From: Xiphias gladius
Lineage: Eukaryota; Chordata; Actinopteri; Istiophoriformes; Xiphiidae
Length of the DNA stretch: 64,000 bases
Assembly (NCBI RefSeq): GCF_016859285.1
Contig: NC_053409.1
Coordinates: 21,275,976-21,339,975, forward strand
Direction: 5' to 3'
Position 1 is the stretch's first letter, and every line of letters begins with the position of its first letter. The notes under the pieces were generated by a model. The model saw nothing but the letters and a program-made list of their open reading frames with translations. It did no database searches and was not told the origin of the DNA. Below are positions 12,301 through 23,211 of the stretch, in pieces. The translations under genes were made by a program, and so were the position numbers.

Positions 12301-15300
12301 AAGGATTGAATTGTTAACAGAGCGAGATGATTTAAAGATGAAGATTGAGGAGCTGGAGATGCTACTTAAACAGGCAGTAGTGGACTTTGAACTCGAGAGG
12401 AGGGAGTTACAGGAACATACTTCTATTCTTGAGGAGAAGTTAAAAGATAATCTTGAGAGTGACAGTGAAGAGCTTATAGCAGGGAGAGATCTGCTTATAG
12501 TAAGAATTAAAGAGCTAGAGAAGGAACTCAATCAGGTTTTGGCCTCTAGGGAAAAGGTTGAGAAAAAAGAAATAGGGGAATCAAATGACTTAAAAACATT
12601 TACAGAGGAGGTGCAAAACACCAGAGAATGTATTTCTTTGTCCGGTGAAGAACAGGAAACACGTTTGGCACCTGAAATCCGGATCAATGATTTTGTTATT
12701 CCTACAGATTCCTCTAATGAGGAACTAGTTTGTTTGTCACCATTTCTGCTTGAACAAGATATTGATGCAGGGAAAGTAATGGATACCCCGGATGCAGGGT
12801 ATGGAGGCCCTGAAAATATCATAAATGTTGATGATGAATATGATAAAGAGGCTCCTACTACCAATGATGATGAAGTTGTCAACATGCCAAAAATAGGGAT
12901 GGATGACGCTGAGAACCGAGAACATGACAATCAAATTGTTGTGACTGAGAATAATAACACATGGTCTAAAAACGCCAGTGGTGTTGGTGAGGGATGTGAA
13001 AATGAAATAGGTACTGTTTCTGAATGCCAAATTGGAGTTTCAAGCCCCGAAGAAGGCCCTCATGTTGGCTGTTGTTCCACAGAAATTGGACTTTGTCATG
13101 AAGAAGACACTAAATCAAAGAAAATTGAAAACACTGAGGAATCTGTTTCCCCAGAGATGGAGTGTGAGCCACTCCCATCGCTTAAGGTGTTTGAAGGTGT
13201 GGGTGCTGATAAAGATGCAACACATGGTGAGAATAAAATAGCTCTTGAATCATGTGAGGATGAGTACAAACCTCGAGATTTACCCACTTTGAACTCTGGA
13301 AGCTCTTCCCCTGAAGATGAGCCGTGTCATGAGACTGTGGTTTATCCATCAGTGCTGGAGGAGACGGGTGACCCTGGTGAACTGTATCTGGAGGATGTTG
13401 AGGTTAATTGTTTACTAAATAACTCTCACCACCATAACCAGGAAGCTGAATTGGTTTCAGACTCAGACTGTGAAAATTTAACTGGTATATTAAAGGATGA
13501 GCATGCCGACTGCGCACATGATTGTCTGGAAGATCTGGATCAAGATGGTGATTGTGAGGGTCAGGATCGCTCTCTCCATAAACTACAGGTTTTGTATAAC
13601 ACCGCTACAGAGGAGAACATTCTCCTACATGAGAAGATTTCTCTGCTTCAACAGAAGACAGAAATACTAGAGAATCTTCTGGCTCATAACAGTGAAAAAA
13701 TCAAAACTGGCCACCAGATTTTGGAGGAAAACTATAGCCTAAAAGTTAAATTGATCCTGTTAATGGAGCACATCAAAGAGCTAGAGATAAAGGCCTTAAA
13801 AATGACAGATCTTCAGATTCGATATGAAGATTGCATGTGTGAAAATGCCAAACTTAAGGATCAAAACAGTGAACTTGAAAAGAGGGTTTGGAGCCTTGAA
13901 AGCAGGATGAATATTCTCCACAATTTCCAAGATAAGCAGATTTCACTTGTGGATGAGATCAGCAGGATGAGGGAAGAAAACACCAAGCTGTCAGAGTTGT
14001 TCGGTGAACTGGAGAGGCATGATGAGATTCTTTCAGCCGTGCATCCAGACGCTGGGCAGTCAGAGAGCCCCACGGAGGAGGATTTGGTGGATCTGACCAG
14101 TCAGCTGCTGGTTAAAGTTCAGACGGCGAGTGACCTCGAGGAATGCTGTGAACAGTTTGAGAAGCAGAACACCAAACTTCGCAGAGCCGTCACAGACCTC
14201 CAGGACAAGTCGCAGACATTAAATGAAACAACACAGAGCCATAGGTAACGTGGAGAAAAACTAGGATCCCGTCCTCCCATGTCTCCCGTGGCTTCTCGTT
14301 GTCCCTACCCTTTGGTGCTTTGATTTTTAAGAGTGCTCCTCCTTTTGTTCCCAAGCACAACATAGTGCGGTATGTCCTACATGTGATTACCGTCCTGATG
14401 CCCCTAAACCTTTGTGCGGTGCAACAGATCTTGATCAACATTTGTGGTACTTTGATCCCTGTGGACCACCAGTAGAAAGGCAAATACTAGCAAGTTTAAT
14501 GTGTGTAATTCATAGAACAAGCTTCTTTTAATCAATATGTAGCAAAGCATTTCTGAACAATTCTGATGTATTTTAAACGTGTATTCTGTGGATTGTAGCT
14601 TTTAAGTATCTATTTTTTGACTTTGTCTAATGTAGTTTTTTCCGTCTATAGATCTGAGGCCAGTCGTCTTGCTGAAGAAAACCTTGTCCTCAGGCAAAAG
14701 ATTGCTGCGTTGAAGGAAGAGGACTTGAAAGAGGCCCAGGAAGAGTTGATGTAAGAAACACCAACTATTATTTTCAATGAATCATATCACTGCATTTTAC
14801 TTTTGTCGTTTAAATGGATATTTTCCCCGCTCGTTACATTTTAGACAAACTTTGGAGTACTTAAAAAAAGAGAAGAGCGCAGCTCAGAAGGCAGCAGAAA
14901 ATTTCAGGAAACAGGTACTTTACATGTCACTTGATAAATTAAGTTTTCGAAACAGCTTGCTCTGTGTCTTTTCTACAGTCAGAAACAGGTCATGAAATGT
15001 TAATGGGTTTCCTCCTCTGCAGATTTCAGAGCTGCGTTTTCAGAGCCAGCAACTGGAGGATGAGAATGGGATGCTGTCGGAGAAAAATGTCCAAAATATT
15101 GCTGATATGGAGAACCTGCAACAGCAGCTGGCAGAGCTGATAAAGGAAAACGAGAGGAGGGAGGCGTTCCCTGCTGAAGAGAAAAACAAGGTAAACAATA
15201 TGTCGTGACAGACTGATGGTCATCATAGTGTTGTGGTCGTAGTGGGTAGTTAATTGGTGGCTGTTTTGTGTTAGCTGGCAGCTTGTGTGTCTGCTCTGGA

Positions 15301-18300
15301 GGTAGAGCTGACCAAAGCTCTGGAGGACACTGCACAGCTGGAGGAGAGAAATATCCAGCTGTCACAGCAGCTGTCTGGCCTCAGAGAGAAGGTGAGAATG
15401 AGGCCATGGATAATTTAATGGATCTCACATCAACTCCATCAAAGCATGGCAAAGAAAAAAAAGTATTAAAAGCACCTGTTTCATAAAATGACCCAGCGAA
15501 TGTAAGTGAAGACAAATATCTATGAAGAATTTCGCATGCAATGATGAAGGTAAAGAAATAGTGCTAAAGAAGTATTTTCTAGTCTTGAAGCACCTGTGAT
15601 ATACTGAGATATTTAGGTGTGATCTAGCTTCAGCAGTAAATATTTATTACAGCAATAGTTGTCGTCTTGTTCTTAGGCGGTCAAGTTGGACTCTATGGAG
15701 AATCAGCTCAGCCATCTGGCAGAGGAGAGGCTGTGTGTGGATGTGGAGACTCAGGGCCTCCGCAACCAGCTGGCCAAAGCTCAAGAGAGGGTAAGAGCCT
15801 ACTGTAACCACAGCATCTTATTTTTTAAATTTTTTTATTTTTTTCAGTTCAGCAGCTGCTGGAGAAAACTAGTAGTGTCTTCTGGTTTTTGGTATGAAAA
15901 TAAATCAAACTTTACAAGTGGTCACATTCGCCATTTTTATTACCTAAGTTACTGAGTCTATCAGGAGAAAAAAATTATCCTTTTTCCACTCTAGGCCAAG
16001 ACAGTGGATGAAACTCTTCAGGCTGTGAACCATCAAAGTGCTCGTCTTAAAACAGACGTTCGTGTTTTGCAGAAGGAGAGGGATTCCCTCAAACATGAAG
16101 TTGCAGTCCTACACAAACAGCTGCAGCATGCAGACGATAAAGTAGGACGTTTCTGATCTTTGTCACTTATCAGACTAATAAAATTAGGCAGGCACACTAT
16201 CCAACCTTATCCATATGTAGAGCTGTCTTTTTCCCAAATTTAAAATCTATTTACCTCAATGCATGAAACTATTTGGAATTATTTTTAAGTAAGGTAACAC
16301 AAAATCAGGGATGGTGTGGCATTGAATGCTCCCTGTGATTGAATATATGAAACTGATAGCGGAAACACTGAATTTTTATAATGACAATGACAAAGAAACT
16401 GAATTTAATGTGTATCAATCACATCATAAAGCCGATACTCTTATATTTATGGGATCGGTGCATCCTTAAATTAAATGATAGTGAAGTGCATCGCCAGAGT
16501 GACAAAGCACAATTAGACCTAGTCTGCGAGTAAAGTTTGAAGATGTTCAATTGTACAGGAAAATGAAGTAGCCTTGTGCATACAAGATCAGTGGACCTGA
16601 CATCTGCCTTTGTTTGTCCCAGAACCATGTTTTAGAGATGACCCTGCAATCGAGTGGTCTGCAGATTCAGAGTAAAAAGCTGTACAGAGATGAGATGTCT
16701 CGGCTGATGGAACAAGAGCAGCAGCTGCTGAGGCAGGAAAACGAGAGGCTTCAGGCAGAAGTGCACAACATCAAAGGAGACATGGTGCACTCCAGAGAAA
16801 AGGTGAGCTGAGGCCTACAGCAACCTGAAATTAACTTTAGCAGCCGACAGGCATATTAGTGTTATAATATCTCTCCCTGTCTCTAAACTGTAAGCCCCTT
16901 GATTCTATGCTCCAGGTCCGTCAGCTCGATGCTACCATCTTGTCCTTGAAGCAGCACAAACAACAGAGTCAGTCCTCCCTGGTGAAGGCCTTGGAACAGG
17001 AGAACGCCTCTCTGAAGCAGGAGCTCGAGGCACAAAAGGAGCTGACCAAGGTAAAACGTTTTGTAAATCTAACCATTGAATCTTTGTCGTGTTGTTAATT
17101 TTTGTGGTACCCTCTTAAATTCCTATTACTTTATGTACTTTGGTTTCAGGGCTGTGAAGCGGGACAAGGACACACAGAGCTGCAGAGCCTTCAGCAAGAA
17201 AATGAGGCACTCAAGGCCCAAATGGCTCGACTGTCTACACAGCTGCTAGAGGTATATCGTGATGGCAACGTTTCTCGTCTTACTTTATTTGGATTTTAGA
17301 GTAAAATGTATTGAAGTTCTCCTGTGTTATTGTAAATTGGGTATTGCCTGTAATTTAGAGTACTTAAGCTTTGGCCTTCTTTGTGATTATAGTCACTGTT
17401 TGTAACTGCAGCTTTACTACCTGCTTAGTTCCCTCATACTCTACATATTTCTAGCTACTTCTTAGCCATAGTTCTCTCCTCACAGTTTTTTCACTTTGTC
17501 CAGACATTTCAGGCTCAGCTGGTTGGACTTCTGCCTCCGTCGCCTCACAGGATGCCCAGAGGACAGCATCGGGTTGAAGATCCGGACAACATGCAGGTAC
17601 AGTACAACCTGAACCTTCCCTGACAGCAGACCTGGGCAAGTGTACATGATTATATTGGAAAATATTTGACCTATATCAGATAAGCATGGCTAAATGCTTT
17701 ATTGGAAGGCTTGCAAAATGAGATATCGTCACTTTGAAGATGAGGGCTTTTGCATGTGTTTCCAACCAGTATTTTTCAGTCTAATTTGGAGTTGACCTAC
17801 AGTACAGTTAAAGCTGAACAACAGTTTAGTACCTGAAGATTTAGTGCCATTGCATCATGTTGCATGGTTTGGTATTATATTCATCTCCTGCCATTTTTTT
17901 TCTTGCCATCATTATTTTCCCTTGTCACATTGTGGTTATTTGTTCTCATAATAATCACAGGTTCATCATTATTGCCTATAAGAAGGAAACTATGAACTAC
18001 ATCTCATGTTGGACATGTTTTTGGGCTATAATGGGAGTTACATGTATTTACACCCATTGTATTTCTTTTACTTTTGTGTAGAATGTGTCCCCACTCAAAT
18101 AAATCGCTCACTTCAGGTGCTGAAAAATGTTATTTTATATTCTTTTCATTTGATTTGTGGCTGTAAAGAGAAAAACTACATCACAAAAACTTTCCAGATC
18201 AAAGCAAAAATTAAAAGCAACAATGTTTTAATTTAAGAGTTTAATTTTCCAAACACCTGAGCTGAGTGTCATTTAGTTGAGAGAGTCATCATTTATCTTT

Positions 18301-21300
18301 ATTTTCCATTCCCTTTTTTTTTTTTGTTTGAATGCTGGGTTTGCTGTGCTCCTTGTTTTGGTGATTGTCGCAGATCCACCTCAGCACCTGTTTGTCTTCA
18401 TCTCCTTAAGTCGTGTGTAGTGTTTACTTTTTGGGTTTGGAATTTAGCCTGTAGTACCTGTGTGTGTCTTCGTTGTGTTCACTGTCTTTATTTAATTTTC
18501 GATCTCGGGACTGAAGTAAAGTCAGTGGTGCAGGTACAGTACAACTGGGCGTGGTCCCTGTGGCTGTTTTTTCCATTTGTCACCTTTTGCGGAGTCGCAC
18601 TGCACAAACTTCTGTCTCTTCCCAACAGGTAGATGTAGATTGTCCAGGTTTTTTTGTAAATGGAGTCATCTCACTGTTAGTGTATTTTAACAGCATCTGA
18701 CCTCTTGGTGTGTCATTTTAATCTGCAGCTGGACACCCAGTTATCAATAGGTTACCATGAATATAGTGGAAGGAAGGAAACACAATTATTTAATACCTTC
18801 ATTTAATACATTCATTGTATATACCACACATTTATGTTAAGATTTTTTTGCCAGCTTAGCTCAGTTTTGTTTATATGTCTGGTCATTCACATGACCTCGT
18901 GGGATTATTCAGACACGTAAATCAGCAACAAACCAAACATGATGATATATGGAAATGGAAATTAAATAAGATAAATAAATGCACACAGCTTCACATAATA
19001 CAAAAATAAACATAATGTACAGATATAAAGAAATATAACCCTAACAAAATAAATCCATATTCAAGCCATATTAACTGAGGTTTTTATCCACTATAGTTAT
19101 TTTTGTCCTATTTAGCTTTGAAAAAGTTGATTTAAACCGTTTAAAAAAACAAACAAAGAATGCACTTTTCTAAACCATAGAATAAATTTATTGTACACGC
19201 AACTGTTATATAAAGTGGGATTTTAGTTTTATGTTGGTGGTGGTTTTACTGTATAATGTTTACCAGCTGGCAGGTCATTTGTTCTGCACTACAGCAGTGA
19301 ACATCAGTTATTGAATGAAGTAACTTTGGGTCTACTCAGGTAAATAGTCTCCCAAAGTGTTCAATATTAAATTAATGAATAAGAAATAAATAATATATGA
19401 ATAAATTCGGACAAAATATGTAATGTAACCATGAAATTGTGACAAGATCTAACTTTTTTTTTTTTTTTTTTTTTTTTTGTAATAGTCAGCATGTTATGTG
19501 ATTGGCTGTCCACTCACTCAGACTGAAGCAACGCCCAATCACATAACTGGATCTGTCCTGTTGGTTATTTCATAAAGCCACAAAATTTGCAATTAACTCA
19601 AAGTTTATTTAAACTTAAAACAGTACTCACATGCTTGTATGTACGTTAACACAATCTGTTCGTCTTTTTTGTTTGTTTGTTTGTTTTAGTGCAAAATTTC
19701 CCATTTTTGTTTTCCCACACGGTGTTGCCTGGGGAGGGATGATAACACAAGGAGGATTCTTTTGTTATTATTAAAAAGACTTCAATTTGAAGATATCCAT
19801 TTGATTTGTTTACTTTGGAATGCATTTTATTTTGTCCCACATCCCTTACTCTGCATTGGGAAGACATCTCTTTATAGCCAGTATGGACCAGGACTAATGA
19901 TTGCAGCAACCCAAAACTCTTTCAGTGTACATGTTGGCATGCTGGTATTGTTTGAAGACAAACTTGAAAAATATTGGATTATTTCACAATTTCATGGTTG
20001 TGTATTTTTGTCTGTATTTATGTACATCATTAATTCATAATTCTTATCATTCTCATAAGTCATCCTTATTTATTTAGTGCTGAACACACTTCTCAATATG
20101 TACTGACCATAAATAGGCCTGCTTACTGACCAGCCCTCTGTAGGTTTTTAGGATTAGAGGAGAGGGTAGAGCTCTGGTGAAGTGTACCTGCCTTTTCTCT
20201 CCAGGGGGCCATGCCGGAGCAGCGGGCGGCTCACGCAGACAGCTACCGGCGGATCGGCGGATTGTAACGTCGAGCGTCTTTCTCCGCTCTCCACTTTATC
20301 CTCTTTTTACCTCCAAGACTGCTCTGCTCGTATTCTGCACTTCCTCTGCTTTGTTTGGAGCAAAAATCAGACTGTAGCACAAAATGCCGTCTTCTCTGCA
20401 TCCTTATAGGAGATTGTGAACAAGTTTTCTGCCTGATCCAAAAGGCACGGCTGTGTAATTGTATTTCCTTTCTGCTAGGTGGCAGGAAAACACAGAAAAG
20501 ACCCCCGGTGGTTTTTCCCAATGGGATTTCAATTAAAGTAGTCACATTACCATTGAAAATGCAAAGTTTGTAGGACATGCCGTACAAAATTCAACATCTA
20601 CATGTAAAGACTACAATGTGGCATCTTGACAAACATGAATTATTGGAATTTTTAATTCTTGATCACAGGGAGTCTTTTTAACGCAGGAAGTATTTTCTGG
20701 GAATGTTCTGTTCTGCACTTGCTGTACCATTTACCATTGTCTGAGACAGGTTGTGTATATATAAATACATACATTTATATATATATATATATGTCCTCGG
20801 AGGCTAAATCTTGTTTGACAGTTTGCCTTATGATCATCAAGGAGTGTTAATGTTGAGGCGAGGTTAGTGCCTGACAGCCTTCTGAGCCTTCTCTAACAAT
20901 CAAGCAATTTCAACCTGTTGTTGTCAGGTGATGTTACTGCCTGTGTCCAGTCAGGGTTTCTGGAGATTTCTTAATGGAGGTACAGAGTCTTCACTGTTTG
21001 TCTTTTTCTTGTTTATGCCTGTATTTCCTATTTGGCACTGCACATATTTGAATGTTTCTCCAAGCTACCTGTTGATGTTAATTTTGAGTTCTGGGTCTGT
21101 GTGTTGCTGTTTTTGTTGCTGCTGCACAACCAAAGTGAATCAAAAGTTTCGGGGTAATGGTTTTTTTGTTTTTTTTCCTCTCTCTCTCCGTAAATAAGGA
21201 CCGTTAAACACGTCACACAACTATTAACTTTCCATATTTATCTGGTATTTATTATTAGAAATTCCATGTGAACCAAATCATTGTTTTTAGTACAATTACT

Positions 21301-23211
21301 ACAATAGTACAATTATATGTTGTTATTATTGTATCTGTCCTGGTTTTTGAATCATGCAGTGAGTCTTGTTTTTCTTTTTTGCACCATGTATAGACTTAAA
21401 TGTATTTTATTTGTTTTATTATTTTGTTATTTATTTTAGGAGAATCATGTTAGGGTTTATTTTATTTATGCATTAAATTATTTTTTGTAGCGGTATCTGG
21501 AATACATGGCATAATTTTATACCTATTTATATATATATATATTTGTTTTGTTTTTTTTAGTGTATTTGCTTCTCTTTACAAATGTACTAGATCTTAATGC
21601 AGAAATCAAGAGAAAATAAAAGCACCTAGCTCACAAGAATTTGGTTTGTATGTTGTTTCTGAATTGTCTCACCCCAGAGTCTTATAGTTTACACCCGCTC
21701 AAAGGCAAGATCATTCAAATTTCATTATATTTTATTGCATTTGCAGCAATTTGATGATATCATTCATTGTCTTTTCACCAGGATGAAAGAGAGAGGAAGA
21801 TGAAGAATATGGAGGAGCGTATGAGGGAAATTGAACTGTCACTGCATAACGTCAAGCTGCTGCTCAAAGAGAAGGTTGCTCAGCTGAAAGACCAGGTCAG
21901 TTCAGAAAGCTCATATCCATAATTCAGCGTCTTCTCTTGTAAAATCAACTTAAAGGGGAAAAAAATTGTACTCAAAAATATATCAAATACATAATTTTGA
22001 AAGATTTTCAAAAGTACTACAGTTATGGAACTTGGAAGTGTTTTTGTATAAAAGGCCACAGTAGATTTTAATTCGATTTTTAGAAGTGGAAAAACCAGTA
22101 TGGAGGAAAAATTGGATTTTCTCTGAGATCTAGTAGCCTACAGAGCCTGACCTATACTTAATTGATGAGTCCAATATTGATATTTGAGAGATATAAAATC
22201 CGATTACCATATATGGGCCGATATTCTCTTCTCTTAACAAAACAGCTTGAATGAAGTGTTATTGAACTCCAGCGCACTGTCAAGACTGAGTTTTATTGAG
22301 ACGAAAAAATGTCAGGTATCAAATTAATGGTGGGAATACTAAATCTAAATCTTTAAACTGAAGCCAGAGGTTGTAGCAACCAATCAAAAAGGAAACCAAA
22401 TCTGAAAACACGTGATCCAAATCTCCTGAGACAATTACCACATCAATAATAATAAATAAAATTATCCTTATCAAACAAGTAAAATAGTCAAAAAAAAAAA
22501 AACCCCGAGAAATTATCCAAATATTTCACGAGGAGAAAGCAATATGCATAATGGCAAGAGGAAAATAGCAACCAAATTCAAAATGGGGAACATCCCAACA
22601 ACATGTCGCAGCAAAAAGTGAATTACCAATTCACCACCAAGTGTTCTGTCAAAAGTAGATCCAATAAGTTTCCCTCCTTTTTAAAAAGTGTGTTAAGGTT
22701 GCTGCCCCGTGTTCAGACTGAAGCAACGCTTGAATTGTGACCAAGACATTGTATGTCCTGAGCAGGATATTTTAGTTAGAAAGACATATCTTTTGCAGAC
22801 ATATCTTTTGCCTCCCTGTACTGAAATTTCTTTGCTACATATCGGTCAACGTACAGTATAGCAATACATCACAACAAGCTAATGCTAGCTGATAATATTG
22901 GCCAGCCAATTGTTCATTCAGGCTCTAATAGCAACATTAAATGGGATTAATTATGGATCGAAACCTTCATCATCTACTTTCTCTGACTTTCCCAGCTTCA
23001 CAAGAACGGCAAAGCGGATGTGCTGATCAAAGACCTGTATGTGGAGAACGCCCAGCTGCTGAAAGCTCTGGAGATAACCGAGCAGCGGCATAAAATCGCA
23101 GAGAAGAAGAACTACCTGCTGGAAGAGAAGATCTCCAGCCTTAACAAGATAGTGCGAGACCTAAACCCATCTCCCCTTCCCTCACTACCGTACCACTATA
23201 AATGTTCATAA
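396..23211 (+). CDS. NIN: Ninein, centrosomal microtubule-anchoring coiled-coil protein (28 coding exons)
   Basis: Ninein anchors microtubule minus ends at the mother centriole's subdistal appendages (family knowledge). Exons: 375-587 (ATG 396), 1647-1740, 3100-3272, 5458-5500, 5591-5766, 6194-6340, 6630-6797, 7070-7206, 7431-7571, 7980-8154, 8392-8502, 8654-8743, 8924-9059, 9212-9333, 9782-10905, 11677-14244, 14652-14750, 14845-14914, 15023-15190, 15275-15391, 15677-15790, 15995-16141, 16623-16802, 16916-17050, 17150-17251, 17504-17596, 21782-21895, 22996-23211. All junctions are GT-AG; the 7152 nt total stays in frame (2383 aa). Residues 1-380 carry EF-hand-like segments (FDTSGCGSLCPEEL near residue 20; LTGDGVMNVQEF; FNLDGKLSLSDL), the rest is Glu/Gln/Leu-rich coiled coil. 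KRYGRRS, TPSASTPYRQLKRH, ENELLVTKN and DLYVENAQLLKALE match human ninein. ATG 396 follows a polypyrimidine-AG at 374 and starts MDDAQEQ, like human MDEVEQD. The protein is longer than the human one (about 2,100 aa), mainly through exon 16. Confidence 0.96.
588..1646 (+). other. NIN intron 1
   Basis: About 1.06 kb with no coding exon, RNA gene or clear repeat visible. The open frames here do not match ninein and lack coding character. Confidence 0.6.
1741..5457 (+). other. NIN introns 2 and 3 around exon 3
   Basis: Apart from exon 3 (3100-3272), I see AT-rich intron with one fish interspersed repeat at about 4065-4302 and a T-run near 5153-5169. A GC-richer, less repetitive stretch at about 4480-4960 could be a conserved non-coding segment, but the sequence alone does not show that. 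Confidence 0.5.
4065..4302 (-). repeat. Teleost 'GGGCTGCAACTAA...AATCGATT' interspersed element, minus orientation
   Basis: It contains, in reverse orientation, hallmark segments shared with the copies at 39.2-40.1 kb and 50.5-54.8 kb: 'cttctcaaatgtggagatttg', 'gcacaagcaatttgaagaca', 'tgattaattgattatttg' and 'taatggtcagatgcatcccta'. It is a degenerate non-coding element within NIN intron 3. Confidence 0.65.
6589..6613. repeat. (AAAT)n microsatellite
   Basis: A run of about six AAAT units just upstream of the acceptor of NIN exon 7 (6630). It separates the probable branch region from the short pyrimidine tract ttttcactccatacag. Confidence 0.85.
9500..9765 (+). repeat. Partial relative of the foldback element
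   Basis: Segments such as 'gctggctgtagcttcctatttaccgta', 'gctacatatttaccatacag', 'gcaagaaagcaaataa' and 'ccaaaatgttcaactattc' match the right arm of the larger element at 10986-11573. One end is eroded. It lies directly upstream of the acceptor of NIN exon 15. Confidence 0.6.
9782..10905 (+). CDS. NIN: NIN large coiled-coil exon 15
   Basis: This 1124-nt exon encodes about 375 residues (roughly 635-1009) of almost uninterrupted Glu/Gln/Leu/Arg heptads with repeats of the type EEERxxLxEQ. It enters in phase 0 after a tacag acceptor and leaves in phase 2 at a gtgaga donor. Together with exon 16 it makes up half of the protein. The base composition is strongly purine-rich on the coding strand, so the reverse strand shows Leu/Ser-rich shadow frames that are not genes. 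Confidence 0.92.
10986..11573. mobile_element. Foldback/MITE-like DNA element with long terminal inverted repeats
   Basis: The left end (gaatagttttacattttggg, then gcttatttgctttcttg and ttagcttagcataaagac) is matched in reverse complement by the right end (gctaagctaagatct, gcaagaaagcgaataag, ccaaaatgttgaactattcc), giving arms of about 200 bp. Inside is a second near-perfect inverted repeat at 11231-11265/11286-11320 with a loop of about 20 nt. There is no coding capacity, so it is a non-autonomous element, here between the two largest NIN exons. The family is common in percomorph genomes; I do not assign a superfamily. Confidence 0.75.
11677..14244 (+). CDS. NIN: NIN giant internal exon (exon 16), in-frame cassette
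   Basis: This single exon of 2568 nt encodes about residues 1010-1866. Both boundaries are phase 2 (an Arg codon is split at each end) and 2568 is exactly 856 codons, so skipping keeps the frame. It starts in coiled coil (RREIEISFTQRIKE), passes through a low-complexity acidic stretch (about 12550-13600, rich in Glu, Asp, Ser and Asn), then returns to coiled coil. It lies just upstream of the segment EASRLAEENLVLRQKI, which places it at the same position as the roughly 2.1-kb exon 18 of mammalian NIN. That exon is reported to be differentially included in neural progenitors and neurons. Here the splicing is inferred, not observed. Confidence 0.9.
17597..20204 (+). other. NIN intron 26, 5' part
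   Basis: No supported coding exon is seen in these 2.6 kb. It is AT-rich, with a T-run at about 19453-19478 and a 12-bp inverted repeat at 19494-19505/19535-19546. Open frames such as the one near 18324-18632 are Cys/Phe-rich, lack splice-consistent borders and look random. Confidence 0.6.
19494..19546. repeat. 12-bp perfect inverted repeat (hairpin) in NIN intron
   Basis: The arms ttatgtgattgg (19494-19505) and ccaatcacataa (19535-19546) are perfect complements around a 29-nt loop, just after a long T-run. The loop-side 17-mer tcagactgaagcaacgc recurs at 22713-22729 in the last NIN intron, so this may be a fragment of a dispersed repeat. No function is claimed. Confidence 0.55.
20205..20267 (+). 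CDS. NIN: Candidate alternative last coding exon of NIN
   Basis: A pyrimidine tract ending ctctccag at 20204 is followed by 63 nt that read, in the phase 0 left by exon 26, GAMPEQRAAHADSYRRIGGL and then TAA. The exon lies in the 4.2-kb intron between exons 26 and 27. A plausible 3'UTR follows, with a polyA signal (AATAAA at 21615) and GT-rich sequence behind it. Use of this exon would replace the canonical C-terminal 109 codons. Mammalian NIN has a neuron-associated isoform with an altered C-terminus that loses centriolar targeting. Whether this exon is its homologue is inference; the codon phase, acceptor, stop and polyA signal are visible. Confidence 0.6.
   Translation, partial: GAMPEQRAAHADSYRRIGGL
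21615..21620 (+). terminator. Polyadenylation signal for the alternative NIN last exon
   Basis: AATAAA lies in 'gagaaaataaaagc', followed within about 30 nt by T/G-rich sequence (tttggtttgtatgttgtttc). It is 1.35 kb downstream of the alternative stop at 20267 and about 160 nt upstream of the acceptor of exon 27, so it is well placed to end a short NIN transcript. Competition between cleavage here and splicing to 21782 would decide the isoform (inference). Confidence 0.55.
21896..22995 (+). other. Last NIN intron
   Basis: About 1.1 kb with no coding exon visible between exon 27 and the final exon. An A-run occurs at about 22490-22501, and a 17-mer shared with the hairpin region at 19.5 kb lies at 22713. 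Confidence 0.55.

Noticed and set aside
10337..13287. Several minus-strand Leu/Ser-rich frames opposite NIN exons 15 and 16
   Set aside because: Shadows of purine-rich coiled-coil codons. They have no independent support.
18006..20040. Open frames of 76-102 codons in NIN intron 26
   Set aside because: AT-rich, Phe/Cys/Ile-heavy translations without splice-compatible ends. They do not match ninein or anything recognised.
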